A DNA stretch of 64,000 nucleotides from Terfezia claveryi (GCA_015179025.1 WHUX01000038.1:1-64000); one strand, 5' to 3'; counted from the first letter of the stretch, positions 47,501 to 62,000 are shown. The notes: generated by a model not told the origin, from the sequence alone. Numbers and translations: made by a program.

Positions 47501-50500
47501 GTGAGTTAACGATGCCATGTCAATGCCACCAGCAACCACTCATATATGTTTGTCAATATGTCACTTAGTCTAACACCCTAAGGTTACCCTGAAATGACTC
47601 TATCACTACGGTCGCTAGGGGTGCGATGCGATGGACAGCTGAGGGGTGTCATTATTGGGGACTAACTTATTTTGTGGAGAATTTGTGGGGCCAGGTAAGC
47701 TCGAGTCACCAACTAGAAAATGAAAAATGAAAACAATGGTGAAACCCCATGGGCAGTTTATGGACCCCGGTGAGGTCATGGGCAGTGGTTATTGCGCAGC
47801 ATACCGTGGCTCATCGGACTCATCAACACGGTGGATTCTCATGCCTGCTAGAATCAAAACGCTTAAAGAATCATTTGGATTCTATGACCAACAAAATGTG
47901 AAGATTGACCGAATGCACCTTTGTTAAAACCTCAGAAGGCAGTGCACGTGATATATCTGATTGAGAAGGATCCAGCTTGGATCTTCGTGAACCCATGACG
48001 GTATCTAGTAGACTATATGGTACATTCATTGGCCTCACCATCTAGCCCAGCTAGACTATCTATTCCATTTTCATGATCACCATAGTCCAATGGGCATCAA
48101 ATAATCTGACGGGCCCAATTTTTCTACCCCAGCTATAATCTCTGAGGTTTACATTATTTGCAATTGGTGCCAGTGGACATATAGATCTTGATCCTATGAC
48201 GACAACTCTGTTATCTAACTATTTTGCTATATGTGTTACGTGGCGTTCTAACATAGCGAACCGATCCCACAAGTGGAAAGTGGAGTATAAATGGAAATTT
48301 CCTAAGTATGAAGTGAATATGACAAATTCATTTAACCTTTATTGTCGGAGATCCCTGGCAGAATCTTGGCAGCACGCTAAAGCAAGCCGTCAAAGTTTAG
48401 GAAGCTTGGCATGCTGCGAGCAGGGATTTGCGACAACCTTATCGTGGGAAGATCGAACTGCTGCCAAGAACTTTGCGAAGAACTTTCCAAGTGTTCGGCC
48501 GATCTCGTCACTCAGTTTTGGTGTGCTGGCGGCGGCCTCGAGAATTTTTGTTGATTGCTCTCAATCCCGGCCGACAAAGCCGGCCAGCGTCGTAAGATTT
48601 CCTATGGATTGTCTCTGGGTCTCTATCCTTCTAATGATTGAATTTGAACGCCACATCCATCACCACACAGCATGGGTATCCCAGCCACCAGGGTGCACCA
48701 AACTACATGGGTTGAGACCAAGCTTTTTTGTGGAACGGCAATCGACTTTAATAGGAAGCGGGGATACGGAGTACATATGTCAAACCAGAGGAGTGTATGA
48801 GATAACATGCTAGCCTCGTTATAACATCCGATGTTCGTTCGCAATATGCATATATTAGCATTTTACTTTGTACTTGGATGAAATGGTTATAACATCAAGT
48901 AACCGCCGCACTAAACTGTATTTGATGATGCATCCGAGTACGAGCCGATTTTACAACTCTGACCGTCTACTTTTGGTTTTTGTGGGCTACCAACAGTGCA
49001 TAGCAGTGATCATTTTATGGAGGATGAATGAATGCTGGGCAAGCGGAGTTCCTTGAAGTAATTTTCATGGCGGCCGAGTCGCTAAAGATGCCGAGATACC
49101 CATGAACCCATGTTAACTTGCAGAAGGTTGATTTCTAAATCCAATCCTAGTTGGTAGTTTGCTGACCTGTGACTTCAACGTTTGCCGCTTAAGGTTTACT
49201 CCGGCTAGGCATAGCCGAGAGTTTCCCTGGTTTTTTTGCAGCGGCGAGTTACATCCTGTTATTCTAAAGCTCTAGATTGTGTAGAAGAGTCTTTTGGAAC
49301 TATTATGAGCCCTCTAGCTCCGCTATGAAAATCCACATCCTTGGTGCGCTACTGTGGATGACGCGGCCTAAACAGCTTTCTGGCAGTTTTCCTCCGAAAG
49401 GGAGTTGCTTATGGTGCAGATCTGAGGCAGCATTTGTCCCAGCAAGTATAAATATCTCACACTTTGAAGTCTATGTAAGGTTATGCCTAGTGCCTCAGAG
49501 TTGATCCAGGGTTACTGGCCGAGTGGCATTCGATAGCCATTTGACTAGAAGTAATGCAGATGTCTATTTCTCTATGCAAAATATTGCTATTGGCATAATT
49601 TGCTCTCAGGTGAAGTTGATGTCGTAATAGATGATAGGAAAGAGCAGAGATGTTAGAACACACCATATGCAGAATTCTCCGCTGGGTTTCCTGTGGCAGT
49701 TACGCACACATGCTGCTGGAGTTGGTGTTAACACTTCACTAAAGCTTGTTGTGTAATGCTAAGTGGCTATGGTCAAATGCCATGGCATGCGCAATCGATG
49801 CTTACCCAGCCTGGATATGCTTACTCTGCAGAGCCCGCTCGGAATTCGGCATCTCCGGATTTCATCCTATAACCACACATATTAACCAGAATCAATAAGA
49901 GAGTGGCCATGAGGAACGCAGCCAGGTCTCTTCATATAAACACGGGTCCTCACTGGTTTGATTCATCCATCGTCCCTTGAAGGAAATTATTCTCCAACAA
50001 TGATGTCTCGAGTTGGCCCACGCCCGTAGGGGGCGAGGTCGGTCGTTATATCCTGGAAATAAGCAATTGCGATCAAGCTTTTTGCCTTATCATGGATTTT
50101 GCACTTTTATTAATTAAATCTAAAGGCAATGTAGTCCGGTGGTATTAACCGTTGGTAGGGCACGAACATGCGGCAAAGCATAAGACTTGATAATTCCTTA
50201 AGGTCAAGATTTGTTACATGTGAATAATACTTGATACTGTAAATCGATAGTGAATGTCCTTTCTCCAGCTTTTCCTAAGACGATTCCGGCCGCAATCAAT
50301 AATAAAGTGTTTATTCCAACATGTCGCAAAAGTATCGATCATTCGATCACAGAGGTCGACCGTAGTTCAATTAAGATTTGCTGCATGGCGGTCCGTCGGC
50401 TTGATTTTGCTTCAGATTATGACTCGTGTTCTTGGCACCGGATTGGAGTTGCGAGAAACTGCGAATATTCACTCATGCTTGCAGTATCACTGGAGCTGGG

Positions 50501-53500
50501 CAACCCAATTTGTATCAAATTAGGTGGATCGTCGTTAGGATCGTGAGAATTGCGAACAGCAGCTTTTTTTTTTTCAGAATATATATATATATATATATAT
50601 ATATACTAAACAGTAGCCTAGGTAGCCGTATATTGAATTAGCACTTATTATTAATGCAAGCAACGCTACTACCGAGATGGCTCACGGGAAAGAAAGCATA
50701 ACAAGTGCCTTTTGATTTATATCTGTACACCAAAACATTGCGAGCTCAGTTCACAAGAATTGAATCAAAGATTCTGCCGTTTGCAGATACTTATCCACTC
50801 TTAATCCGAGATTACATTACGGAAAGTACCGTAGTCTGCTTGAAAGTGCCGTGCTGGTTCATGCCACACAATAGCTTGTTTTGTTCTTTGCTGCGCTGTT
50901 CCTAAACTAAATATATCCTCGCTTTGTCGGGTACGTTCCCCCGTTACTGATAAACTTAGAGTCGCCCTGCATTGCCAAGAAATTATGATACATACCAAAT
51001 TGGGTAGTTGACCGTTATTTCCCTGGCATTATTACCTTTACTATAGTATGTACTAGTCTCGGCACCGGGCATCACCAACCTGTATGTTCACACCAGCTAC
51101 TAATCAAACAATATGAGGTAGAACGTTTCAAAATATCACTAATGTAAGTATCTAAAGAGCTAGAGATATGAGGAGGGGTAACCACTGTACCAAAAACACT
51201 AGGTATAGAAATCAGAGGACTTTTTGCAGCCCAAGTTCACGATCTCTATATATTTAACTAGAAGCTTGATATATATATATATATATGTGTGTGTGTGTAT
51301 AGATACCGTAACACCAAAAAGAATGCTCAAGACATTGATTCTCGCCAGCATCCGGTTCACGAAGATAATCCGTCCTTGCTTCTGCCAATTAATTACCATA
51401 AAGACATAAGATCAACAGCTAAAGCTCTACCAAGATTCGCCATAAGGCAGCCAAAAATTAAGTTTCATTAAGGCTTCGTATACACACCCTTTCCCTGTCA
51501 CATTTTGCCTTCCTCGAAAAAGTACCGTGCTCGGAAGGTTAGGTGGCATTCACACTGTCTTTTTAGAAGGTGTGATCGGATCAAGCCGGAAAACGTTTTT
51601 GGGCGCGGCTGTCCATCATAAGTTTGATATATGCATAATGTCTTGAACTCTAACTTTAATATACTCTAATAGCGGTAAGTACTTTTTCAACTACTTAAGT
51701 AGCGGCAGAGTACTCAGGCGTATGATATGTATTTAAATATCTGTTTATGATTAACTCTGTTCTTATGAGCACCCATCGATGGGAGAGTCTTAGTGGGGCC
51801 TTTAAATCCTCTATTAGCGGCCACGGGCCTAAGCGGAATTCGAGCTTTGTGCAGCAGAATCCACCTTCCCGTGAGGAGGCTTACCTTTGGGTGAGGTATT
51901 ATCAATACGGTGGCTAAGGGTTCGAGGTATTGCTCGGCTTGAGGGGACGGCTACTAACTCGCGGTCATGGTCGCTTTTGCATTTGTTGGTGTGTATAGAG
52001 GCAAATTTAGGTGACGATGATTGAGGTTGATTTTAAATTACAGGTTTTAAAGCAAGAACCAAACTTCCGACAAAGCACACGCATCCCGCAGGAAGGTGGT
52101 GAAAGCATGAATGGAGGTAACTTTATACTCACATTGCAGAACCTTAAATCTATAATCTCGCTAACTCTTCAACCCCACATATAACCTCAGATAAGGGAGT
52201 ATGCAGGTTAGTATTGGTGGGCTCAAAGATATATTTGTATATGCTCCCGGAGAGTTTTTGCTCATGTGCCCTAACTATGCAGATGGCTTTTTTTTAGTCT
52301 AGTGTTTTTTCAGACTCATCATCCTAGTTAGCCACGTTGCTGGCTATCACGTTCTACACCTATCTGGGCAAGGCCACACACACAGACATATATTCTTACT
52401 GATTCTGGATTGAGGATCATCCGCATACCGACTTCAGTCTCCTAGAATTCGTTCTGACTGATTAAGGCTACATGGGCATTGAGCACTTGACTGGGACACA
52501 GAGCTAGGAGTCCCCATCTATATATCGTCACCTTGGATACTAAATAACATGCGTAGTAATACCATTACTATAAGGTCTCGAAAATAATATTCTTGAAGCT
52601 TTATTTCTCATACGTGATTCAAGGATTTAAGCTTAGAACTTCAGCTTCAAAGATTGCATGACAGCTTCGGGCCAGATCGTTGATCACACATGTACCACGC
52701 ACACGCCGTCTGGAATCCTCTAGGCTACATTCCACTACCGGCACCCCTGTCAAGCCAAAATGCTTGGTTTATCTACAAATTTGAAAAACGCCAGCACTAG
52801 TCAAACGTGGCTGCACCAGGCGCCCTTGATTGGGGGGCAGCCTCAGCTAGTCAGCACTCTGACCAATGGCAGAGCAATAATTATGGTCATCATGGGCAGT
52901 ATCATGATTCAGAACAGGGAGAGAGATTGAAGGGCTCTGATTTAAGTAGATCACTTACCGTAGATCAAGGGTACACATATGCATATACCTAGGTAGTTAT
53001 AGAATGAAGGTATCCGTACTCTCGTCAGTAGAGTATGTAAGTCTTAGTTACATCGCGAGGACTTGGCTCGCTATGGACCCTCGATGAGTAAAGGACAAAG
53101 CTCTGAAGGGCCTTGCTGATCGGATACTACGGACCTCGCATAAAATAGGCTTCCAACTACGACACGGCATTTTGGTTTCAAACATAGAGTACTCACCAGT
53201 TTCCCATGGCCAGTTGCTTGCCCCTGTTACCTATGTGCCTCGAAACAAATAGCAAACAGCCCGATATGTACATATCATCGACTGGGGAGGCCTAACCCTT
53301 GAAAGTCTGCACTATAGGTGCAGTTATCGAATGTGTTTCATCCTTCGGGAAACTCGATATGTATATAGGTAAAGCAACCACAGACTATACTGTACATACA
53401 AAGGTACTCTGTATTGAAAAAGAGCGCCTACAGGGACGTTCGCCCAGGCTTTTTTCTTTTCGTCTTAATTTTCAAGGCGGACAATTATCGACAGCGCGCT

Positions 53501-54717
53501 AGCTGAGCCGGAGAGCACAGTTACCGTGTAGTACAGTGCGTCCGGTGCTAGAGTACCGAGGGATCCGGAGTCAGAATGCAGAACTTTACTCAGTTCAGGC
53601 TGGAGATCATCGATCGAAGTGCAGCCCCGGGCATCGTTCGATATCCATAGTTTTTTGCCAGAATATCGTTAAATGTCGAGCTGGTGTGCCAGCAACAGGT
53701 GCCCTGGTTTCAAGCTTAAGTTCATTATCCATCTGCATATTGATCATTGTGGTTGAAATTTGAAATATATTTGTTCAATCTCCCCCCCCCTTCCACAAGC
53801 TTCACGAAGGCCGCCATTCCCAAGTAGCGACTAAATGCAAGTTAGCTCGCTATATATGAAGAATTCAAAGTGTGCGTGAGTGGCTTTTGTTCCTGATCCT
53901 CACCGTTACCGGCACCAGTATCTCTATCATCATCGCCATCATCGCCATCATCGCCATCATCACCATCACCATCATCACCATCATCGCCTCCAGCTCTGGC
54001 ATTTGTTGCCAATATCATAGGGCCCGGCCCGGGCTTCAGCAACGAAGATAAACATCCTCGCATTTTCATTCCCTGAAACTTCTGCATATACATACCTGCC
54101 CCCCCACCAACCCTGGGCAAACTCCTCCATCCCCCCCACCCTCCCTTGTCGTGCTGCATCTGCTTCTTGACCGAGCGACCCTTGCCCCACCCACACTCGC
54201 GCGAAAGCCAAGCTGGGTGCAGTTCTAAAGTTTCGTTCGTTCGCACGCACCAAGACAACTACGTACAACTTCTGGGGCGAAGCCTCACCCACACCAATAT
54301 TTAGACTACGAAGTTGTCTCTGGAGATTTTTGCCAGTCTGTCATAAAGTCAGTTGTTGGCCCTACCGCTCGCTCGGATTACTATATTCATCCGGACAAGC
54401 GGCTCTATCTCGCAAGCCCGACCGAACCATTTTCATTCATATACTTGCGAACACCCCCATTCACCCGCTCTGAAACTATCATCCTCAGTCTCACGTTTTT
54501 CCATCCACATAAAGAGCGGCTCTTACTTTATTCTTTTTCAGGATCAGGATCAGTAGACTCACCCCTCAGGACTTTACTTATACGCACCATTCAGCAATTT
54601 AGTCCTCAACACATACTCGACAACGAACGTATCACCTTTACCACTTTGTTACTGCACTCTTCAAGGGCACCAATAAGAGTAGAAGAGAGAAGTCAATCAA
54701 TATAGACTACAACCAAC
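44537..54717. other. Ten-kilobase gene-poor interval
   Basis: No gene can be supported. The left end should contain the cft2 promoter. Around 44,860-44,945 several TCTCGA/TCTCAGA words form small local inverted repeats. Simple repeats: (AT)12 at about 50,579-50,605, TA/TG tract at 51,271-51,299, and an ATCGCC/ATCACC triplet tract at 53,930-53,990. The last few hundred bases (54,350-54,717) are C/T-rich and probably form the promoter and long leader of pac2. A 205-codon frame at 48,196-48,813 has no protein-like features I trust. Confidence 0.4.
53925..53990. repeat. ATC/GAT triplet microsatellite
   Basis: Repeated ATCGCC, ATCATC and ATCACC words form a triplet repeat. It would encode Asp/Gly on the minus strand, but the surrounding minus-strand frame starts only at a TTG and shows no conserved feature, so I treat it as non-coding. 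Confidence 0.75.
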
Positions 54718-56022
54718 ATGGAGACATACCATGGACACGTCCGGACACCAGCGGACGCCATCATACTCTTTGAGGCATGCAGACTTGGGTTATTGCCTCG
54801 AGTTCAGCGACGATTATCGGAGAAGGAACGACAGAGCATCAAATCCGGGAGCATCTTTGTTTGGGATGAACGGGAAGCAGGGATGAGACGGTGGACAGAC
54901 GGAAAATCATGGAGTGCGAGCAGGGTTTCCGGGAGTTTTCTGACGTATAGGGAGATGGAAGGAAAGCGGGGAGGAGGGAATGCATTTGCACCCCCAGTAA
55001 CGACCATGCCTCACCGGAAATCGCCCAATGGAGACAGTGACTCCGACCATCTGGATATGGAGGGGCAAGAGGGATATCGTTATAAGCCAGATGGCTTGAT
55101 GAAGCAGTCATTCAGCATCACGACAGCCAATCATCAAAAGTTACATTTAATCAGCTATTATGCCCGGTCACATCCAGCATCTATGAGTCTGATGCAACCC
55201 TCGCAGGATCCACAATTGAAACATATTCGACCAGCTAAGGGAATGTATCCTGAGTCCACAGTACACGAGCAGCAGAATGTGCCGATATTGTCGCCCAACA
55301 ACCAGCGTCCTCAACTTGCTACACCATTCCACCCTCACCAGAACTCTGGCCTACCGCAATCATTCCGCCCACAATCTGCAACCCACCCTCACAGCTATAC
55401 TCAACCTATTCAGATCAGTGGGTCTCCATACTCCCAGCCACAATGGCTTCCTAGTCCAACTGCCACACCACCAATATCTCAAGCTGGCATGATGCCCACG
55501 CAATACGCTCATCACCTTCCATTTCCGGCCCAGAATCAACTACCCCCACCAGTAGGAACCACGAATGGCCATTATATTACTCAAGGGGCTCTCCAGCAGT
55601 ATGAGGGCTCCTCGCAGCTTCAACCAGGGTCCACACGAACCTCGTCAATGTCATCGCCAATGATGCACCTGCGCCCCACACAACAGTCTTCTCCAAGGAT
55701 GATGGCCCAAGAAAACCAGTACCACGGCCAGAGGCAGCCATCAATACCTCCGGTTGAGCACACTGGCTCGATACGCTATTCATCTCCCGGTGAGAGTAGT
55801 CACGTGTCGGCACATACCCCTCCTAGGACCGTTGAGAACTGGGAAATGAATCCCATCCGGGGAAGCCCAGACAGTACAGGGAGGGGTAATGGATCAGTAA
55901 CGGAAGAAACGAGCCCTGGCGGGTCTAAATTTTTAGATGTGCAGGATATCCCTAGTGAGAAAATTTTCTCTAATGAGGATGTGCGGACGTTAAGAATGTT
56001 AGACAAGGCATTTGTTGCATGA
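54718..56022 (+). CDS. pac2: Gti1/Pac2 (WOPR-domain) transcriptional regulator
   Basis: A 434-residue protein with the bipartite WOPR DNA-binding domain known from Wor1, Ryp1, Gti1 and Pac2. Box 1 (residues 1-83) begins METYHGHVRTPADAIILFEA and contains LGLLPRVQRRLSEKERQS, FVWDEREAGMRRWTDGKSW and SGSFLTYREMEGKR. Box 2 (about 121-150) contains YKPDGLMKQSFSITT and KLHLISYYARSHP. The box 1 wording fits the Pac2/Gti1 branch rather than the Wor1/Ryp1 branch. The rest is a Gln/Pro/His/Ser-rich disordered tail, as is common in the family. No intron is needed: the frame is open from ATG to stop. Members control morphological switching, sexual development or nutrient responses; the exact role here is inferred. 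It sits alone in a gene-poor region after a long C/T-rich upstream stretch. Confidence 0.92.
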   Translation: METYHGHVRTPADAIILFEACRLGLLPRVQRRLSEKERQSIKSGSIFVWDEREAGMRRWTDGKSWSASRVSGSFLTYREMEGKRGGGNAFAPPVTTMPHRKSPNGDSDSDHLDMEGQEGYRYKPDGLMKQSFSITTANHQKLHLISYYARSHPASMSLMQPSQDPQLKHIRPAKGMYPESTVHEQQNVPILSPNNQRPQLATPFHPHQNSGLPQSFRPQSATHPHSYTQPIQISGSPYSQPQWLPSPTATPPISQAGMMPTQYAHHLPFPAQNQLPPPVGTTNGHYITQGALQQYEGSSQLQPGSTRTSSMSSPMMHLRPTQQSSPRMMAQENQYHGQRQPSIPPVEHTGSIRYSSPGESSHVSAHTPPRTVENWEMNPIRGSPDSTGRGNGSVTEETSPGGSKFLDVQDIPSEKIFSNEDVRTLRMLDKAFVA

Positions 56023-59000
56023 AATTGGGAACGTGTGCATTCAGTTTGAAAATTTCTGTACATGGCTCATCTCATTGATCCTTCCGTTTTTCCTGTTTAT
56101 CTTTACATTCCACATTACATCTGGGTGGCGTGGCTATTCTTTCCGGTCTCTTTCCTTTGTCACATATTCGTTCCTGGGCTTTCCTTGTGTTTCTCCTTAG
56201 TACCATCGTTTTTAATTTTTTAAACCGCATTATTTGCTGCATCTTTGGCTGGAGGTCAGATAGGCAGATTGAGGGGCTCGGAAATGAAGTATTGTATGGG
56301 TTAAGCTAAAATTTCTCGGGGTTTGGGTAGATTTGGGGGAGTAATATTCATTGCTGGTGCCAATTTCTGTCATTTCAATCACTGCTAATGTCCTTTGTCG
56401 ATCTACATGGGATTTGGGGTTTCTTTTTACCTTTCATATTCTCCGTGATTAACTGGTATCTTAATTATGTTTTAATCTTGACACTCTTGTTTTTTCTTTG
56501 TCACGTGAGGATATGGGTTCTGTACCTCGTAAATATCTACCGAGAAAAGAGAGATCACTCCGGATTATGTTCTGTACTTCACAACCCTCATTTCATCCTG
56601 TTCTTGGTCCCATTTCATCCGGATGCCATGAGCGGTACGATATATATGTATATGCACATGTACATATATATATATATGAATTTTTGTGTTTCACCCCACG
56701 TAGCTATGGGCTATTGAACACCACAGTGGATGGCCGTGGGCTCCTGAAGCGTGCCGGCACCTGTTCGAGTTGCCGAAGCTACTTGATATCATGGGGCAAG
56801 ATGTACAGGTTACTTTATGGTGAAGGGTGTACGTGATGAAGTGTTGTGGATACCCTATGGTTTAACGTATATTAACATGTTTACTTGGGGTGGGTGGGTA
56901 TTTCAAAACGTGCTCTTTTTTTTGTATCCTGTTAGGCATGATTGTACCTTCTAGAGGATACTCGGGAATAGACGGCGCGAACGAGAATTAGCCTTGAATA
57001 TGATGATTGCAAAGAGTAGGTATGGGGTTTTGTTGGGTGGGTTCAAAACCAAGCCTTTTGTGATAATTTAAGACTGTGTGTCTGCTGCTATGAAAATAAT
57101 AACTTAATTCAATGGATGGATGGATATGTAGATCAATAACATATGGTTCTAATTAATCTCTGTGCTGAAGGTATATGTATCTACTATATATATATATACA
57201 CGGATAATCCAGCTGTCACTTGTGTCACGCTGATCACGCCTTGTATGTGGGAAGCTTTTATTAATCACATCATCCAATATACATACAGTACATAGATCCT
57301 ATACATAAAGAATGCCGGTACAAGCCATCGGCAGTCAGCCCCAATATCCAAAGAATTGAAGCATTCATGAATCAATCAATTGGTCACTTCTTAGCCACCA
57401 CATTGATCAAGCTTAGATTATGTTTCCCCATGTCTATACGTATAGTGTATAGTGGCCCCAATATCTTTAAGGCTGACCGAGTTAGCATGTAGTAAGATAA
57501 TAAATTTAGTCATGAGAGTAATTTCAATGACCTGAGAAGGATAGAATGAAAAATGCCGATGGCATGTGCGGATATCTAACCTCCTCCTTGTTATTCGGTA
57601 AGGGAGGTAGAATCATTGCGGCATGGTTTACTCCTGGCGATTCTCTCAACCACTCATTTTCGGACTTGTATGAAATAGATCAATGCAAAGAAACCAACTG
57701 ACGGGTTTGGGATATTAGTCATGGTTATCATCCGGCTACGGCACGCGAAGGGGTTGTCAGTACTTTGCAACTTTTTCATTGTTCACCTCCCGTCGCCGGA
57801 CCCGCCCGGGTTATATCCCCGTCATAGAAGAAAGGGAAAGGTTGCCCGGGGCTGGGACTGGAATTTCTACTGGTTGGGGGAGGGGGGAGGGGAACTTTGA
57901 GGCTCGCACCCCGCGCGGAAATTTCCACATTTCCAACTGGACCTGGCCGCGTGTCCACTGATATATATATAATTAAGCTTAATGAAACAAGCTTTTGATG
58001 GCCTGCAGGCTCTGCGAGTGTCAGCGATGCATTCGAAATCCCCAAATAATGCCGCTAGCAGAAAAGTCAGGCAGCAACATTGGTGTGCGCCCACCCCCCC
58101 CCCGGGCTAACTGAGAAAGCAACACAGCTGATCATAATAAATTCCATAGTTCATATGTGGCGTTGTTCTTCGTAAAACTTCGCTTTGTGCATCCACACCA
58201 AACCACAAAAGATGCTCATAAACATGATCCCCACATGAAGCCAGGAAATCCTACCGGTAGTTCCAGTCTAAGGTTTCAACTTACTCAGGTTGATGATACA
58301 GAAAAGCTTGACTTCTTGTCTGCATGCTTCAAACCCTGGAAGGTATACTTATGCGTGCATGCATTATTGCGCGTGCATGTCGCTACCCGGTACCTACGGT
58401 AAGCTGGCTCTCCAAGTCATGTTTTTCCCCAGGTTGTTTTTCCCCGGTTAAACCCTCGACTACCTAAGCGTTAATTGGACGTGCGTTGGCAGGGCCTGGT
58501 TTTCATCTGTTTGTTTGGGGGTTCAGGTCCCATATGTCCAACAAATGCAACTCACAACAATGAAGGAGGTTCTTCAGCTCTAACTACTCCGTATAGGTAG
58601 GAGAGTTGGGGGGAGCAATCAATATTTGTTTGAAGGAATACGTGGCCGCCGGCTATCCCTAGCCTTGTGAACCAGATGTTCTCCATTCACAAATATGTTT
58701 CTCATACATGTTACAGAAGTTTATTGGTCACGTGATATACTGTGCATCAATCATTGCATGTATGATCAGATGGTGCTGGGCAAACTGGTTGGTACGGGAG
58801 GTGCCAACCAGAACACAAAAATACTTCGACCTACTACTCCATATCTTACACATATATATCAATTTGGCCTTACTGCACTCGATAACTGTATATGCCTTGG
58901 AGGCTTAGGTCATAGTTACTCTTCTGTGGTTGCACATATGTAATGTATTCACAGGCAACATTTCCGGTCCGGCCACTCCATTAGTAACAAAAGCTTAGCA

Positions 59001-62000
59001 ATGATAAGCTTTCTCGCGGACGCGCGTCCAGTCAACCTAGCTTAGAAGAGGATCTCTGCAGCCCTCATAGGATTTTTGTTTGGTACATGTAAATGGCCAG
59101 CCCCCCTATCAGTTTATTGATTTGGTAGAATGTACTTCTACATGAATTCCAATGTTGATATATATAGTCATGAGAGCCTCCTGGTAATAAATAAGTTTAG
59201 ATGTTCTAATTTTGGCTTATATTGCGATAAATTTGGAAAAAAAAAAAAAAAAAAAAAAAATCCACTGGTCAATCGGACTTGCAGCTGAAACAGCGACGTA
59301 ATCAAAGTAGAGTCATTTTTTTATTTTCTAAGATGAAGATTCGATCCTGTTGCATCCTTTGGACTGAGCGCGCCCGAGCTTGGACCTAAGTTTCACTACT
59401 ACACATACCCAACAGCTCGGTCTCCTATACTGCAAGTCCTGCAGTGATCATCGAAGCAATTCGGGTGGGAGCTAATCAACATGCTGCACCGTTAACGGAG
59501 AGACGAGGAGGAGGAGGAGGGAAGTCTTCCAAACCCTAACAATCAGCCTCTCCTTGCGGATATTATGGACGCGCGTTCAAAGTGGCAACTGAATGGGCAG
59601 CGGTTGATCTATCAAATTACCCTTTTGCCGAATGGAGATCAAGATAATACTAGTTCACACGAATGAATGGAGAAGAGCTTAATTAGACTTGCGTAAAATT
59701 TTTTTTTTTTCCCTCTCGGTAACAAACTTTCCAGCTTTGAGATTAACATGCAGAATCTATCCTTATATCTATGCATGGTATTGTCAACTGGGGATGTATG
59801 CTAACTGTACGGGTATTCCTCTCTCGATCCAGGGGAGACGTAAGACACTAGATATGGTTCTGCAGATTTGGGTAACTGCGCGCAGCTTGGGTCTAGGCAA
59901 TGCTGGAGTGTTAATTGGCCATGTCATCGTGCAGCCCGCACCTTAGATCTCTGTGGAAGGTTTAGAACCTTACTCCATTACTAGTACAGTATGTCGACAC
60001 GGGCCGTGACCTTCATGGCCAGTTGGATTTACGGATTGCCTTACTGCTTGTTCGGTGCTCCTGGTCGGGTGCAAGCGAAGAGATCCTAGTTATCGTGCTG
60101 TAGGGCAAGGACCGAATTCTGTTGGTGGCTCTATTGCAAACAAGGTTGACTTTGTCACCGTACAGCTACAAGTGGTGCATACATTGGGTATGCATGCATA
60201 ATGTACTTCAGCGCCGCCCTGTATACAATAGCTCCACAATGAATATGGTTGTCATAGAGTAAACTTGATCGTTGTCTGAAAGTTGGTAAGTCCTGGTGTA
60301 TGACCTCCCCCGCAAACCTCTCCCAGACAGCGTAGTGCATAGCCACAGGTATGGAGTGATGACAACTAAAGTATACGCAATGCATGCTGGGAAGAACCCC
60401 GTGATTGGTGTGTGTATATGCTCTTGTATAACATTTGTTTTCACGAATGCGATTACCCTGAACTCATATCCAATTCTGCCCTTTTCAACTTACAATGAAG
60501 GCCCCGTTCCTGCTGGCTTTTGTATGGGCGTTAAACCTTTGAAGGTAGATAAGAGACATTTTCTTGTTTGCGGGATGATAGGGTAGTTGTAGATATAGCA
60601 AGCGCCTAGTTCAGGGTAACAGTATGGACTGTTTAACCTCAATTGTGGCAAGGTGTGAGGGTTTAGGCTAGCTGAGTGTGGTATATACATCATATCTTTG
60701 ACCTCCTAGCCACAGTAGTGGTTAATTACGCACGTTGAGGCCAGGGAGGCTAGTGTGATTGAGAAGAACAGAAGTAGTACTGACGTAGGAGTAAGCAGTT
60801 GAACCAAACATACTTATAATTAGGCTGTTGTTACTTACTTAGGGTAGTCCTTATATAGGTGTATGTATGTACTAGTATCACCCTCTGTTGGTGGAACATG
60901 GCAACTGGATGCGCAGCATCCACAGCCTGATCTCATTCAGTACGCTATTCAGCATAATCCGTATTCAATTGAGCTTCGAACACAGCCTGTGACTCTCAAG
61001 CTGCCCTTTCCTGCTATGTAGCCTGCTCCTTAGCAATCTCCCTCTGTAGCAGTCTTTATGATTCAGCACTTTCTGAGCATCAACCATTTTGCATATTTCT
61101 ACCTCATTCCTTCAACTCCCTCTGTTCCACACTTGTGGTGAGTTTCACAACTGCTTGCGTGCGTAAACAAACTTATGTAGGGGGTTGCTGCCTCTACATT
61201 AAATGCCATGGCTTCATGTGCCATGGCTTGTAGGTCTGGATCCATACAAAGGCAGGTAATATCAAGGTGGAGGGTGTATGGGTTAGGAATGTATAGCCTG
61301 CGAAGGGTACAGAGGATCAAGAGACTGAAGAATTGTCTGAAGCGTTCGAAATCCCAAAATAGCTGAATTATGCAGTGTAAGTGCCCGCAAAAAAAATTTT
61401 CTATACTGCCCTATGTCTCCTAACATAAATGTATTTGTATATGAGAATACTAAATGCCCCCTGGGGACCGACCGGCTTTGTTAGAAAGTAAAGTCTTCGA
61501 CCAGACAGACGTCCAAGGCCAAAGTGAGTTTCTCAATCTCAGGATGCAGGTTGCAAAAAAAAAAACCCCACCGACATATATACACATTGACAGCATCCCG
61601 TATCAATAATAGCGAGTTTGAACAAAAGGAGGACGAATCGGAGTAATACTGTATGTACATGGGACTTTTTTTCGTAGATTGTAAATAAGAACAAAACGCC
61701 GCAACTTCAAATCCTCGAAACACTCCTTATTTTCAGTTTTCTTTTGCCAAAATGGTCTCCGATAATTAGGCCCTCAATCATTCATCAAAAAAATGATTTG
61801 GGGGGGGGGGGGGGGGGATGATGGATCGCGTTGATTGGTGGACTCCCTCTAACCGCCCTCCTCGAAGCGTTCTTTTCCTTTTTTTTTTATATATATATTC
61901 AGAATTGAGATAAGGGTATTTTTTATTTCTATTTTTTATTTAGTTAAGATTTTAGCGTTCCCTTCACGGAGATATCTTTCCACGTTTGATGAACAAAATT

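Noticed and set aside
48196..48813. 205-codon plus-strand frame in the 45-54 kb desert
   Set aside because: Composition looks random, it has no domain, and no splice or promoter context supports it; kept only as a possibility.
52801..52992. Protein-like stretch (GALDWGAASASQHSDQWQSN)
   Set aside because: It has no ATG, no clear splice sites and no neighbouring exon; too short to call.
53842..54258. 138-codon minus-strand frame with an Asp/Gly repeat, divergent to pac2
   Set aside because: It begins at TTG, has no conserved motif, and its length depends on the triplet repeat.
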